Origin: Mesorhizobium atlanticum
GTDB lineage: Bacteria; Pseudomonadota; Alphaproteobacteria; Rhizobiales; Rhizobiaceae
Reading direction: 5' to 3'
NCBI RefSeq assembly: GCF_003289965.1
Contig: NZ_QMBQ01000004.1
Coordinates: 372,001-436,000 of the forward strand
Length of the DNA stretch: 64,000 bases
Numbering within the stretch: position 1 is the stretch's first letter; every line of letters starts with the position of its first letter. The notes under the pieces are model-generated. The model had not been told where the DNA came from. It did not search any database and worked only from the letters and a program-made list of their open reading frames with translations. Shown here one piece after another: positions 56,598 through 64,000 of this stretch. The position numbers and the translations under genes are program-made.

Positions 56598-57167
56598 ATG
56601 TTCATCCAGACCGAATCGACGCCGAACCCGGCGACGTTGAAGTTTCTTCCGGGCAAGGAAGTGCTGCGCGAAGGCACCGCCGATTTCCGCAACGCCGAAG
56701 CCGCGGCAGAAGCCTCGCCGCTGGCCGGCCGGCTGTTCGAGATCCCGGGCGTCACGGGCGTCTTCTTCGGCTATGATTTCGTCACCGTCACCAAGGACGG
56801 CCCCGACTGGCAGCATTTGAAGCCGGCCATCCTTGGCGCGATCATGGAACACTTCATGTCCGGTGCGCCGGTCATGGCCTCGACCGCCCCGGCGCGCGAA
56901 GCCGGCGAGACCGGCGAGTTCTACGACAAGGCCGATGAAGAACTGGTGCTGACCATCAAGGAACTGCTCGACACGCGAGTGCGCCCCGCGGTTGCCCAGG
57001 ACGGCGGCGACATCACCTTCCGCGGTTTCGAGAATGGCACGGTGTTCCTGCACATGAAGGGCGCCTGCGCCGGCTGCCCGTCGTCGACGGCGACTTTGAA
57101 GCACGGCATCCAGAACCTGCTTCGCCACTTCGTGCCGGAGGTGCAGCAGGTCGAGCAAGTCGCCTGA
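56598..57167 (+). CDS. nfuA: NifU-like iron-sulfur cluster scaffold (NfuA/Nfu type)
   Basis: A 189-residue protein with an N-terminal Nfu_N domain (MFIQTESTPNPATLKFLPGK, about 1-90) and a C-terminal NifU domain with the cluster-binding CAGC at 157-160. It carries iron-sulfur clusters to target proteins. The Irr-type box upstream fits iron-responsive expression. A strong terminator follows 57 bp after its stop. Confidence 0.93.
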   Translation: MFIQTESTPNPATLKFLPGKEVLREGTADFRNAEAAAEASPLAGRLFEIPGVTGVFFGYDFVTVTKDGPDWQHLKPAILGAIMEHFMSGAPVMASTAPAREAGETGEFYDKADEELVLTIKELLDTRVRPAVAQDGGDITFRGFENGTVFLHMKGACAGCPSSTATLKHGIQNLLRHFVPEVQQVEQVA

Positions 57168-57224
57168 CATTTCCACACCGCCGGGCAACTCGGCGGAGAG
57201 AACTCTTCCCAATTCCAAAAACAA

Positions 57225-57253
57225 AAAACCGGGCCCCAACAGCCCGGTTTTCT
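57225..57253 (+). terminator. Rho-independent terminator of nfuA
   Basis: A perfect 10-bp stem, AAAACCGGGC (57225-57234) with GCCCGGTTTT (57242-57251), has a 7-nt loop and ends in a T run. It lies 57 bp after the nfuA stop. Confidence 0.9.
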
Positions 57254-57307
57254 GTTCTTGGACGTCTTGTTGTTGCCTAGACGGTCCGCCTGCGAAACTT
57301 TCTAGTT

Positions 57308-57356
57308 GACCATGATCTTTTCCGAAAACCGGCTTCCACTTTTCGGGATCATGGTC
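57308..57356. repeat. Rhizobial palindromic repeat at the transpeptidase stop
   Basis: GACCATGATC (57308-57317) pairs with GATCATGGTC (57347-57356), and CCGAAAA pairs with TTTTCGG inside. It ends 1 bp before the stop codon of the L,D-transpeptidase gene. The family is a frequent intergenic hairpin in rhizobial genomes. Confidence 0.65.
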
Positions 57357-57357
57357 C

Positions 57358-57975
57358 TTACATCACGATGACTTTGGCGCCGACCGACGTGCGGTCGTAG
57401 AGGTCGATAATGTCCTGGTTCATCAGCCGGATGCAGCCCGACGACATCGCCTTGCCGATCGAGAACCATTCCGGGCTGCCATGCAGGCGGTAACCCATGT
57501 CGCCGCCCTTGTTGAAGAGATACATGGCGCGCGCGCCGAGCGGGTTCTTCAGGCCCGGCTCCATGCCGCCGGCGAACTTGGCGAGCTCGGGCTGGCGCTT
57601 GATCATCTGCGAGGGCGGCGTCCAGGTCGGCCACTCGCGCTTCAGCGCGATATGGGCGGTGCCGTGCCACTCGAAACCCTCGCGGCCGACGCCGATGCCG
57701 TAGCGCATCGCCATGCCGTCGCCCTCGATGAAGTAGAGGAACTTGTTCTGGGTATCGACGATGATGGTGCCGGGCTTCTCAGAAGAATCATACCGCACTT
57801 CCTGGCGGTGGAATCTCGCGGGAACCTTCTCGATCGGGATGCGCGGCAGCTGATAGCCGGCGTCGGTCATCGCGCCATAGTTGTTGGTGAACAACTGCCC
57901 GCCGATGGTGCTGCAGCCGCTGACCGCGGTCGACAGCGCAAGAGCGGCGAGGATTGCAAGTGACTTCAAGCGCAT
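57358..57975 (-). CDS. L,D-transpeptidase lipoprotein (YkuD family)
   Basis: A 205-residue lipoprotein: the lipobox is AVSGC with Cys21 as acylation site. The YkuD catalytic motif is complete, with His165 and Cys181 in HGSPEWFSIGK and MSSGCIRL. It makes 3-3 peptidoglycan crosslinks or attaches proteins to peptidoglycan in the periplasm. It stands alone. Confidence 0.92.
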   Translation of the reverse strand: MRLKSLAILAALALSTAVSGCSTIGGQLFTNNYGAMTDAGYQLPRIPIEKVPARFHRQEVRYDSSEKPGTIIVDTQNKFLYFIEGDGMAMRYGIGVGREGFEWHGTAHIALKREWPTWTPPSQMIKRQPELAKFAGGMEPGLKNPLGARAMYLFNKGGDMGYRLHGSPEWFSIGKAMSSGCIRLMNQDIIDLYDRTSVGAKVIVM

Positions 57976-58200
57976 GAAAAGGTCCGACGCCCTGTCTCTG
58001 TATCAGCGGCACGAGTCGGCCGCCTTCTTGCCATCATTCATGCTGGCATTTCTTTTGCTTGCCAAGCGCGCACTGCCTATATGCAAGGCTTTACGTGCCG
58101 GTAGATGCCGAACTGCGGCATTTCCGCAACAGGCCTCACAGGATTGTGAAGCAAAATCAATAGGGCAGCTGGAAGGCTGCCGGACATTAGGGAGAACGCC

Positions 58201-58605
58201 ATGAATGTCGGAGATGCCGCCGAGCGTTCCGGCCTGCCGGCCAAGACCATTCGCTACTACGAGGAGATCGGCCTGATCCGTCCGGCGCGAGCCGAGAACG
58301 GCTATCGCGACTACTCCGGCGACGACGTCCACCGGCTCGCCTTTCTGCGCCGCGCGCGCAATCTCGGCTTCTCAATCGACGATTGCAGGCAGCTGATGGC
58401 GCTCTATCAGGACCGCGACCGCGCCAGCCACGACGTGCGCGAGATCGCCGCCGCCCATGTCAGGGCGATCGAGGAGAAGGTGCGCGAATTGCAGTCGATG
58501 CGCTCGACGCTGCAGAAGCTGATCCACGCCTGCCACGGCGACGACCGGCCGGACTGCCCGATCCTGGACGACATGGCGGGCGCGGCGGATCAGGTGCCTG
58601 CCTGA
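58201..58605 (+). CDS. cueR: Copper-responsive MerR-family regulator CueR
   Basis: A 134-residue MerR regulator. The N-terminal winged helix MNVGDAAERSGLPAKTIRYY is typical. The metal loop has Cys111 and Cys119 with the spacing and context of E. coli CueR (CHGDDRPDCPI), which marks it as a Cu(I)/Ag(I) sensor. It likely activates copA through the dyad at 49104-49122, 9 kb away. The start follows AGGGAG. Confidence 0.93.
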   Translation: MNVGDAAERSGLPAKTIRYYEEIGLIRPARAENGYRDYSGDDVHRLAFLRRARNLGFSIDDCRQLMALYQDRDRASHDVREIAAAHVRAIEEKVRELQSMRSTLQKLIHACHGDDRPDCPILDDMAGAADQVPA

Positions 58606-58611
58606 CAGGAA

Positions 58612-59577
58612 CTACCCGCCGCGATATTGCGTGGGCGAGGCGCCGAACCGGCCCCGGAACCGCCGGTTGAAATAGGACACATCGTTGAACCCGGCGGCTA
58701 AAGCGATGTCGCTGACCTTGGTGGCGTCGTTGCGGACATCCGACAGCATGGCGCATGCCTTTTGCAGCCGCAGTTCCAGGACGCGCTCGGCAAAGGTGCG
58801 CCCGCTTTCGAGCAGAAGGGTATTGAGATAGCGGCGCGAAAGCCCCACCGCGCGCGCCAGCGTCTCGGTTGACAGCGCCGGGTCGGCGAAACGCGCCTCG
58901 ATCACCGCCAGAGCCTCGCGCAGCCGCGCCGCGCGCAGGCCGCGACCTACCGCGATCTCCGCAGCATCGCCCCTGGCCCCCAAAGCCAGTGCGATCAGAT
59001 CGCCCAAGGCTGACCCGGCCTGTCGCGAGAGCGCCGGGTCTGCATCCACCTCCTCGGACTGAAGCAGAAAGTCGATCGTGCGTTCCAGATGCCGGACAGC
59101 CGGGTTCGCCGGGTCGAGCCGCGTCACCGGCCGGTCGTCGGCATGCGGCGCCTGTCTCAGCAACGATGCGCGGGGGATGGAGGCCAAGACCCAGGACGTG
59201 ACGCCCTCCGTGAAACTGCGGCAGGGTTGGGCGACATTGTAGGCGATGCCGTTGCCGCGCTGCAGCGACAGATCGCAATCGGCGACCGACCAGACCTGCG
59301 GCCTGGGGCTGCGATAGAATCCCACGAAGATATCGTCGCGGTCATTGGCGACATGCCGGCGCGTGCGCACATAATACTCGGTCGTGGTCTCGAACAGGCC
59401 GACGCGAAGGTCGCCGAGGAAGCGCATCTTCGTCGCCGTCGCGAAACGCTTGTCCTCGGCATGCCTGATCTCGGCGTCGCCGAGCTGCTCCATCCACATG
59501 TCGCGCCAGAGGCGAAAGCGATCCTTGTCGCTCAGATGCGCTGGCAGGCTGTCGGACGAAAAATCGATCTTCTGCAT
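58612..59577 (-). CDS. AraC-family transcriptional regulator
   Basis: A 321-residue regulator. The C-terminal two-helix-turn-helix domain holds STETLARAVGLSRRYLNTLL and ALAAGFNDVSYFNRRFRGRF, typical of AraC/XylS. The N-terminal part resembles the AraC-binding-like domain with PRPQVWSVADCDLSLQRG. The ATG at 59575-59577 gives the usual length. It is divergent from the beta-barrel gene; paired GTCCAA repeats lie in the shared region, which suggests control of that gene or itself. Confidence 0.9.
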   Translation of the reverse strand: MQKIDFSSDSLPAHLSDKDRFRLWRDMWMEQLGDAEIRHAEDKRFATATKMRFLGDLRVGLFETTTEYYVRTRRHVANDRDDIFVGFYRSPRPQVWSVADCDLSLQRGNGIAYNVAQPCRSFTEGVTSWVLASIPRASLLRQAPHADDRPVTRLDPANPAVRHLERTIDFLLQSEEVDADPALSRQAGSALGDLIALALGARGDAAEIAVGRGLRAARLREALAVIEARFADPALSTETLARAVGLSRRYLNTLLLESGRTFAERVLELRLQKACAMLSDVRNDATKVSDIALAAGFNDVSYFNRRFRGRFGASPTQYRGG

Positions 59578-59659
59578 TGGCGGAAACTGTTTGATCGGCC
59601 GCAGCCTATCACAGCCTTCGTATTTCGGGAGCGGCCAAAGAGGCGGCGTAAGCCCCACC

Positions 59660-59786
59660 GTCCAATCTCGGAGCCTGCCAGTCCAATCGACGATCATTTG
59701 AGCTGCCGTTCGTTGCGCTGGCGCAACATTTCTGGTCGATCTCGCGGCGGGCCCGCCCGTCCAACGCTGGGGCCCGTACGTCCAAG
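59660..59786. promoter_or_regulatory. Two pairs of GTCCAA repeats, likely AraC-type binding sites
   Basis: GTCCAA occurs at 59660, 59681, 59759 and 59780, all in the same orientation. Within each pair the spacing is exactly 21 bp, two helical turns, as in tandem AraC half-sites. The downstream pair ends 60 bp before the beta-barrel gene start. Confidence 0.6.
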
Positions 59787-59845
59787 ACAATGGGCGCGAA
59801 ATCGACGATGGCTGCAGGGACAGGATAAACATCGAGGGCTCTTGC

Positions 59846-60595
59846 ATGAGACTTTTGGGCGCGGTCGGTATCGTGATCGCAAGCATGCTGCCGCCGATGG
59901 CGACGGCGGCCGACATGAACGGCGCGGGGCAAGCGCCGACCCGGGACTGGAGCGGGTTCTATCTTTCGGCCGGCGGCGGGTTCGGATGGTGGAGCGCCGA
60001 TCAGTACACCGATTTCGGAGGCTTCCCCGCCCCCGGTCCCTCCGAACGCACCACGGGGAGCGGCGGCTTTGGCACCGTCGGCGGAGGCTACGACTGGCAA
60101 TTCACCCCCAATTGGGTGGCCGGCGCCTTTGCCGACGTTCAGTTCGGCGACATTCGAGGCTCGATCCGCGCCCCCTTCGAGCAATATTCCGGCACCACGA
60201 ACGACAGGCTCAACCTTGCCGCCGGGTTTCGTTTGGGCGTGCTGGCGGCACCGGACGTGCTGATCTACGCCAATGGCGGCTACAGCCACGCCGAGTTCAC
60301 GGGGTCCGGTCTCGACCCGACGCCGCTCGTCCCATTGAGCGTTGCCGGGCAACATTATGATGGCTGGTTCGTGGGCGGCGGCGTCGAAAACACGCTCGAC
60401 TTCACGGGGATTTCTTCACCAGGCTGGTTCATGAAGACCGAATACCGCTTTGCCGACTACGGCCGCAAAAGCGCCGGCATGTATGTCACCGCAACCGGCG
60501 CGCCGGACAGCGCCATTGCCTTCAGACCGACCGTGCAGACCCTTTCGTTTTCGCTGGTCTACCGATTCAACGAGGCGGGTAGCACCCGCTTCTGA
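59846..60595 (+). CDS. Outer-membrane beta-barrel protein (Omp25/31-like)
   Basis: A 249-residue protein with a signal peptide (cut after TAA near residue 22) and a mature part opening DWSGFYLSAGGGFGWWS, as in Omp25/Omp31-type barrels of Rhizobiales. Alternating hydrophobic strands run to the end, SFSLVYRF, then a short tail ending in Phe. Its function is unknown; family members are surface barrel proteins. Regulation by the adjacent AraC protein is likely. Confidence 0.88.
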   Translation: MRLLGAVGIVIASMLPPMATAADMNGAGQAPTRDWSGFYLSAGGGFGWWSADQYTDFGGFPAPGPSERTTGSGGFGTVGGGYDWQFTPNWVAGAFADVQFGDIRGSIRAPFEQYSGTTNDRLNLAAGFRLGVLAAPDVLIYANGGYSHAEFTGSGLDPTPLVPLSVAGQHYDGWFVGGGVENTLDFTGISSPGWFMKTEYRFADYGRKSAGMYVTATGAPDSAIAFRPTVQTLSFSLVYRFNEAGSTRF

Positions 60596-60602
60596 GACCG
60601 CG

Positions 60603-61073
60603 TCAGCGCTTCCAGAAATCGCGGTGCGGGGCGAGCAACTCGTCCGCGATTTCGGGAAACGGACCGAAGACCTCGATCTTCTTCTGGCCGGAAGCGAATA
60701 CGGTGCGGGAAGCGAGGTTCATCGTCGGATTCTGCTCGTGATCGCCGGTGAGCGCCAGGAGATCGGTCTCCTCGAAGCCGTAGACCAGCCGCCCGATATT
60801 CGCCCAATACATCGTGCCGGCGCACATCGCGCAGGGCTCGCCGGTCGTGACCAGCGTGCATTGCCACAGGAACTCCGGCTCGTAGGCCGCGGCCGCGCGG
60901 CGGGCCAATTCGGTCTCGGCATGACGCACCGTGTCGAGATTGCCCTGCCGCATCAGCAGCTGATCGTCCGGCCCGACCAGCACGCTGCCGAACGGATGAT
61001 GCCCATGCGCCGCCGCCTCGCGCGCGACGGTGTCGGCGGAGCGGAGGTGGGCGAGCATCTGATCACGGGTCAT
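60603..61073 (-). CDS. Nucleoside deaminase-family protein (CDA fold)
   Basis: A 156-residue zinc deaminase. HAETE carries the first zinc ligand and catalytic Glu, and PCAMCAG the two cysteine ligands. ANIGRLVYGFEETDL follows, as in guanine/cytosine deaminases and tRNA-adenosine deaminase relatives. The start MTRDQMLAHL is favoured over an upstream ATG at 61136. Its exact substrate is not clear. Confidence 0.88.
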   Translation of the reverse strand: MTRDQMLAHLRSADTVAREAAAHGHHPFGSVLVGPDDQLLMRQGNLDTVRHAETELARRAAAAYEPEFLWQCTLVTTGEPCAMCAGTMYWANIGRLVYGFEETDLLALTGDHEQNPTMNLASRTVFASGQKKIEVFGPFPEIADELLAPHRDFWKR

Positions 61074-61221
61074 GGAGGAATTCCTTTCACGGCGAAATTG
61101 CGGCTGAGGCATATGATTAGCAAGAGCTGATCTCACCTAGCGCCTGCCGTTGGAGTGTACCGCTGGTAAGGATCCCTATCCATCCGCGCGCACGGCTTGG
61201 TCTGTCAAATGCAGAACCGCC

Positions 61222-61261
61222 GCCAAGGCGGCGATGTGAAGCATACAATCGCCGCCTTGGC
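61222..61261. repeat. 13-bp perfect inverted repeat upstream of mmcB
   Basis: GCCAAGGCGGCGA (61222-61234) pairs with TCGCCGCCTTGGC (61249-61261) across 14 nt. No T run follows. It lies 29 bp before the mmcB start, so it could form a hairpin in the mRNA leader or be a protein-binding dyad. Confidence 0.55.
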
Positions 61262-61290
61262 AGGGGTTCAAACCGTGAACAAAATCTGGC

Positions 61291-61803
61291 ATGGTGCCTG
61301 CCATGCCCATCGTTTCCCCGATTCCCCTCAACCCGCTGATCGACGGCCGCCAATCGGAGCGCGCCATGCTGGTGCGGCGAGGCGTGCAGCGGCTGCTCAG
61401 CGAAATGGGCGCGCATGTGTTGCCGGAGCTGTCTTTGGCCACCGGCCGGCGCGCCGATCTCGTCGCGCTGACCAGGCAGGGTGACATCTGGATCATCGAG
61501 ATCAAATCCTCGATCGAGGATTTTCGCGTCGACCGCAAATGGCCGGACTACCGGCTGCACTCCGACCGCTTCTTCTTCGCCACCCATCCGGGGGTTCCAC
61601 AGGACATCTTTCCCGAGGAATGCGGCTTCATCCTTTCTGACGGCTATGGCGCGGAGATCCTGCGCGATGCGCCGGAGCACCGCATGGCGGCTGCCACGCG
61701 CAAGGCGCTGATGCTGCGGATCGCGCGAGCGGGCGCCGCGCGGCTCTTGGCAGCTGAGCTTGCCGGCGTCGCGGTGCCGGCGCTGGACGGCGAGAGCGAA
61801 TAG
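61291..61803 (+). CDS. mmcB: DNA repair protein MmcB (DUF1052 family)
   Basis: A 170-residue protein with a PD-(D/E)xK-like core: GRRADLVALTRQGDIWIIEI with the following KSS, then WPDYRLHSDRFFFATHP. This matches MmcB, an SOS-induced DNA repair protein of alphaproteobacteria. A GTTC-N7-GAAC element lies 10 bp upstream, near the typical LexA site. The first ATG at 61291 is used; another at 61303 is possible. Confidence 0.88.
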   Translation: MVPAMPIVSPIPLNPLIDGRQSERAMLVRRGVQRLLSEMGAHVLPELSLATGRRADLVALTRQGDIWIIEIKSSIEDFRVDRKWPDYRLHSDRFFFATHPGVPQDIFPEECGFILSDGYGAEILRDAPEHRMAAATRKALMLRIARAGAARLLAAELAGVAVPALDGESE

Positions 61804-61987
61804 TCTCCTCCCGAGGGTTGGATGCCGGCGTCTTGCCATCGACGTCCGGGGTCGGGCCAGGGCGCAAACTGACCCCTTGCGTGCGGCCGACAAGAATTTT
61901 CGTCTCGCACCGATGATTTCCGCCGATCTCGATTGTCTTCACCTACAGGCGCGTCCGGATGGCCGGCGGCCTGGAAGAGGTGATCAC

Positions 61988-62734
61988 ATGAAACCGTTGC
62001 AAAATCAGAGTGTCGTCGTCGTTGGAGGCAGCCGGGGTGTCGGCCGCGCGATCGTGGAAGCCGCGCTTGGCGCGGGAGCGACCGTGCTTGCGGTGGCCCG
62101 CGGCGCCGCCGACCTGAAGCAGCTTGCCTGGGAGCGCCCGGGCCTGAAAACCCTCAGCACGGACGCGACGGCGGAAGCCGCGCCGCAGGCGGTCTTCGAT
62201 GCGCTGGCACCCGACGTGCTGGTGGTCTGCGCGGGGGCGCTCGCCGCTGCCGCGCCGATCCAGGAGCAGAGCTGGGAAGTCTTCTCGGCGAATTGGGAGA
62301 TGGACGTCAAAGCGTCGTTCCTGTTCTGCCGCGAAGCCCTCAAGGGTCGACTCAAGGCGGGCAGCCGGGTGGTGCTGATAGCCAGCGGCGCCGCCATCAG
62401 CGGCGGCCCGCCGAATTCAGGCGGCTATGCCGGCGCCAAGCGCATGCAGATATTTCTGGCCGGCCACTGCCAGAAGGAATCCGACAAGCTCGGCCTCGGC
62501 CTGCGTTTCATGGCGCTTTCGCCGGCCCGCATCATGCCGGGCACCGGGGTTGGCGATCGCGGCATCGACAGCATCGCCGCCTATATGGGCATTCGCCCGG
62601 CCGACTTCCTGGCCAGCTTGAGCGACATGCAGACGCCGGCCGATGTCGCACAGGCGGTGATCCAGCTCGCGACGGGCAAGCCGCAGGGCACCTCCTTCGC
62701 CGTGAGCGGCAGCGGCCTTGCGGCGGCGGCATGA
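61988..62734 (+). CDS. Short-chain dehydrogenase/reductase
   Basis: A 248-residue SDR. The cofactor motif GGSRGVGRAIVEA is at the start, the Asn-Ala-Gly equivalent reads CAGALAA, and the catalytic Tyr-x3-Lys is in YAGAK with Ser in IASGAA. The start at 61988 follows GAGGTG. It lies 41 bp ahead of the sigma-factor gene on the same strand, probably one operon. Substrate unknown. Confidence 0.88.
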   Translation: MKPLQNQSVVVVGGSRGVGRAIVEAALGAGATVLAVARGAADLKQLAWERPGLKTLSTDATAEAAPQAVFDALAPDVLVVCAGALAAAAPIQEQSWEVFSANWEMDVKASFLFCREALKGRLKAGSRVVLIASGAAISGGPPNSGGYAGAKRMQIFLAGHCQKESDKLGLGLRFMALSPARIMPGTGVGDRGIDSIAAYMGIRPADFLASLSDMQTPADVAQAVIQLATGKPQGTSFAVSGSGLAAAA

Positions 62735-62775
62735 GGGGCGCAGGATGGCGGCCGGATTCAGCGCCCGGGCTTCCC

Positions 62776-63813
62776 ATGACTAACGCCGACGGCCCTATCG
62801 AGCCTCTGGGCCGGCCGGGCCAGCCGGTCCTCGACCGGCTGGCCTTCGAGCGCCTGAGCGTCGCCCACCGCCGCGCGCTCAAGCTGCATTGCTACCGGAT
62901 GATGGGCTCGCTCAGCGAGGCGGAGGATCTCGTCCAGGAGACCTTCCTCAAGGCCTGGCGCGCGCGGTCGCAATTCGATGGACGCGGCTCGGCGCGCGGC
63001 TGGTTCTACGCGATCGCCACCAAGAGCTGCCTCAACGCGATCAAGGCAAGGTCGTCGGCGCGGCGCATTCTCGAACAGCCCGGACGACCGGCCTCCGACG
63101 GTGAGGCAACCGGCGGCCCGACCGCGGAGCTGGCCTGGCTGGATCCATATCCGGATGCGGAACTGCCGGACATTGCCGACGACAGGCCCGGTCCGGAAGC
63201 GCGCTACGAGGTCCGCGAGGCCGTGCGGCTCGCCTTCGTCGCGGCGATCCAGCTGTTGCCGCCCAGGCAGCGCGCGGCCTTGCTTCTTTGCGATGTGCTC
63301 GGATGGTCCGCCATCGAGACCGCGCAATTGCTCGGCGGAACCACGGCCTCGATCAACAGCGCCCTGCAGCGGGCCCGCACGACGCTTGGCGGGCACTACA
63401 CGCAAGGCAGTCCGCCACGGCGATCAGAGCCCAGTTCGGACGACAGCCTGCTGCTCGAACGCTATATGCAGGCCTGGCAGGCCGACAATCTCGACGGACT
63501 CGTCGAGCTGCTGCGCGAGGACGCCGTCTACCACATGCCGCCCTGGCGGGAATGGTACCATGGACATCAGGCGATCGGCGCTTTCCTGGGAACCGTCTGG
63601 GGAAATTTTGCCGCCTATCGCGCGGTGGGCATAGGCGCCAACGCCCAGCCAGCCGTGGGCGTCTACGCGCTCGGCCGCCAGGATTCCACATGGCGGCCGC
63701 ATTCGCTGCATGTCATCGAAGCCGCCAACGGCAAGATCGCCTCGCTGACGATCTATGTCCCGCCGCTCGGCCCCAGCCTGTTTGCGGCGTTCGGCCTGCC
63801 GCCGGAGGTCTAG
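62776..63813 (+). CDS. ECF-type RNA polymerase sigma factor with SnoaL-like tail
   Basis: A 345-residue sigma factor. Region 2 covers about 25-90 ([32 protein letters not shown]), and region 4 about 150-205 ([31 protein letters not shown]). The C-terminal 120 residues form a SnoaL/NTF2-like domain, as in ECF41/SigJ-like factors where the extension controls activity. No anti-sigma gene is adjacent. It ends in convergence with nhaA; the two stop codons overlap. Confidence 0.9.
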   Translation: MTNADGPIEPLGRPGQPVLDRLAFERLSVAHRRALKLHCYRMMGSLSEAEDLVQETFLKAWRARSQFDGRGSARGWFYAIATKSCLNAIKARSSARRILEQPGRPASDGEATGGPTAELAWLDPYPDAELPDIADDRPGPEARYEVREAVRLAFVAAIQLLPPRQRAALLLCDVLGWSAIETAQLLGGTTASINSALQRARTTLGGHYTQGSPPRRSEPSSDDSLLLERYMQAWQADNLDGLVELLREDAVYHMPPWREWYHGHQAIGAFLGTVWGNFAAYRAVGIGANAQPAVGVYALGRQDSTWRPHSLHVIEAANGKIASLTIYVPPLGPSLFAAFGLPPEV

Positions 63814-64000
63814 TCCACGTCCTCATCCCCGTCGACCGCCGGCGCCGTCAGCAGCACGGCGGCGCCCAGCAGCGCGGCAACCAGCGAGCCTGCAAGAATG
63901 CCGACCTTCACCGCGTCCTGGAGCGCCGGATCGCTGGCGAAGGCGAGCAGGCCGATGAACAGGCTCATGGTGAAGCCGATGCCGCAGAGCAGCGAAATGC
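63810..64000 (-). CDS. nhaA: Na+/H+ antiporter NhaA (3' end only)
   Basis: Only the last 62 codons are in the window; the gene continues past the right edge. [20 protein letters not shown] is the conserved last helices of NhaA, followed by a hydrophobic helix and an acidic tail ending DGDEDVD. NhaA exchanges sodium for protons at the inner membrane. Its stop overlaps that of the sigma-factor gene in CTAG. Confidence 0.9.
   Translation of the reverse strand, partial: ISLLCGIGFTMSLFIGLLAFASDPALQDAVKVGILAGSLVAALLGAAVLLTAPAVDGDEDVD

Overview
The window is high-GC chromosomal DNA (strong G/C preference at third codon positions) from an alphaproteobacterium of the order Hyphomicrobiales, most likely Mesorhizobium or a close relative. 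This rests on protein families and gene order recognised by eye (malic enzyme, mutS, glnD, murJ, trpS, a universal stress protein, nfuA), an Omp2/RopA-type porin, an Irr-like iron box, and several families of short palindromic intergenic repeats typical of rhizobia. No database search was run. I found no rRNA, tRNA, CRISPR array or transposase gene. Genes are dense, and most intergenic gaps hold repeats or regulatory sites.

Layout. 1-4.9 kb: a partial methyltransferase, a LysR regulator, a PmtA-like phospholipid methyltransferase coupled to a DedA membrane protein, and an OmpR-type two-component pair. 5-11 kb: a DeoR repressor facing a structured leader, then a one-carbon amine cluster with a dimethylglycine/sarcosine dehydrogenase-GcvT fusion, two choline-kinase-like phosphotransferases and a methyltransferase. 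11-20 kb: DMT transporter, cytosine-deaminase-like amidohydrolase, MsbA-type ABC exporter, ilvD, a PhnB-like protein and prfC. 20-31 kb: TetR plus haloalkane dehalogenase with a perfect operator, FAD oxidoreductase, amidase, glutamine amidotransferase, Lrp regulator, dut, HAD phosphatase, a secreted protein, a PEP-mutase-family protein, a CysZ/EI24 protein and a second DMT transporter. 31-41 kb: adenosine-kinase-like PfkB protein, an MbcA/ParS-like protein, a porin, NADP-malic enzyme, a glycosyltransferase and mutS.

41.3-50.1 kb, between mutS and glnD, looks like an accessory slot. It holds an AT-rich OLD-family ATPase/TOPRIM nuclease (candidate solitary defence gene), a TetR-controlled DUF1348 gene, a metallo-beta-lactamase-fold hydrolase, an aldo/keto reductase, a copper module (DUF305 protein plus a CopA ATPase with two YHS domains) and a family-25 glycosyltransferase. 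50-57 kb is a housekeeping block: glnD, murJ, trpS, uspA, nfuA. 57-64 kb: L,D-transpeptidase lipoprotein, cueR, AraC regulator divergent from an outer-membrane beta-barrel gene, nucleoside deaminase, mmcB, an SDR, an ECF sigma factor with a SnoaL-like tail, and the end of nhaA.

Links between genes. The copA promoter at 49.1 kb carries a CueR-type dyad in a 19-bp spacer, and a cueR gene lies 9 kb away. nfuA has an upstream Irr-type iron box. The AraC gene and the outer-membrane gene share an intergenic region with two pairs of GTCCAA repeats, each pair spaced 21 bp. The DeoR/kinase intergenic region has a plus-strand promoter followed by five stem-loops ending in a terminator-like hairpin, which suggests transcript-level control of the amine operon.
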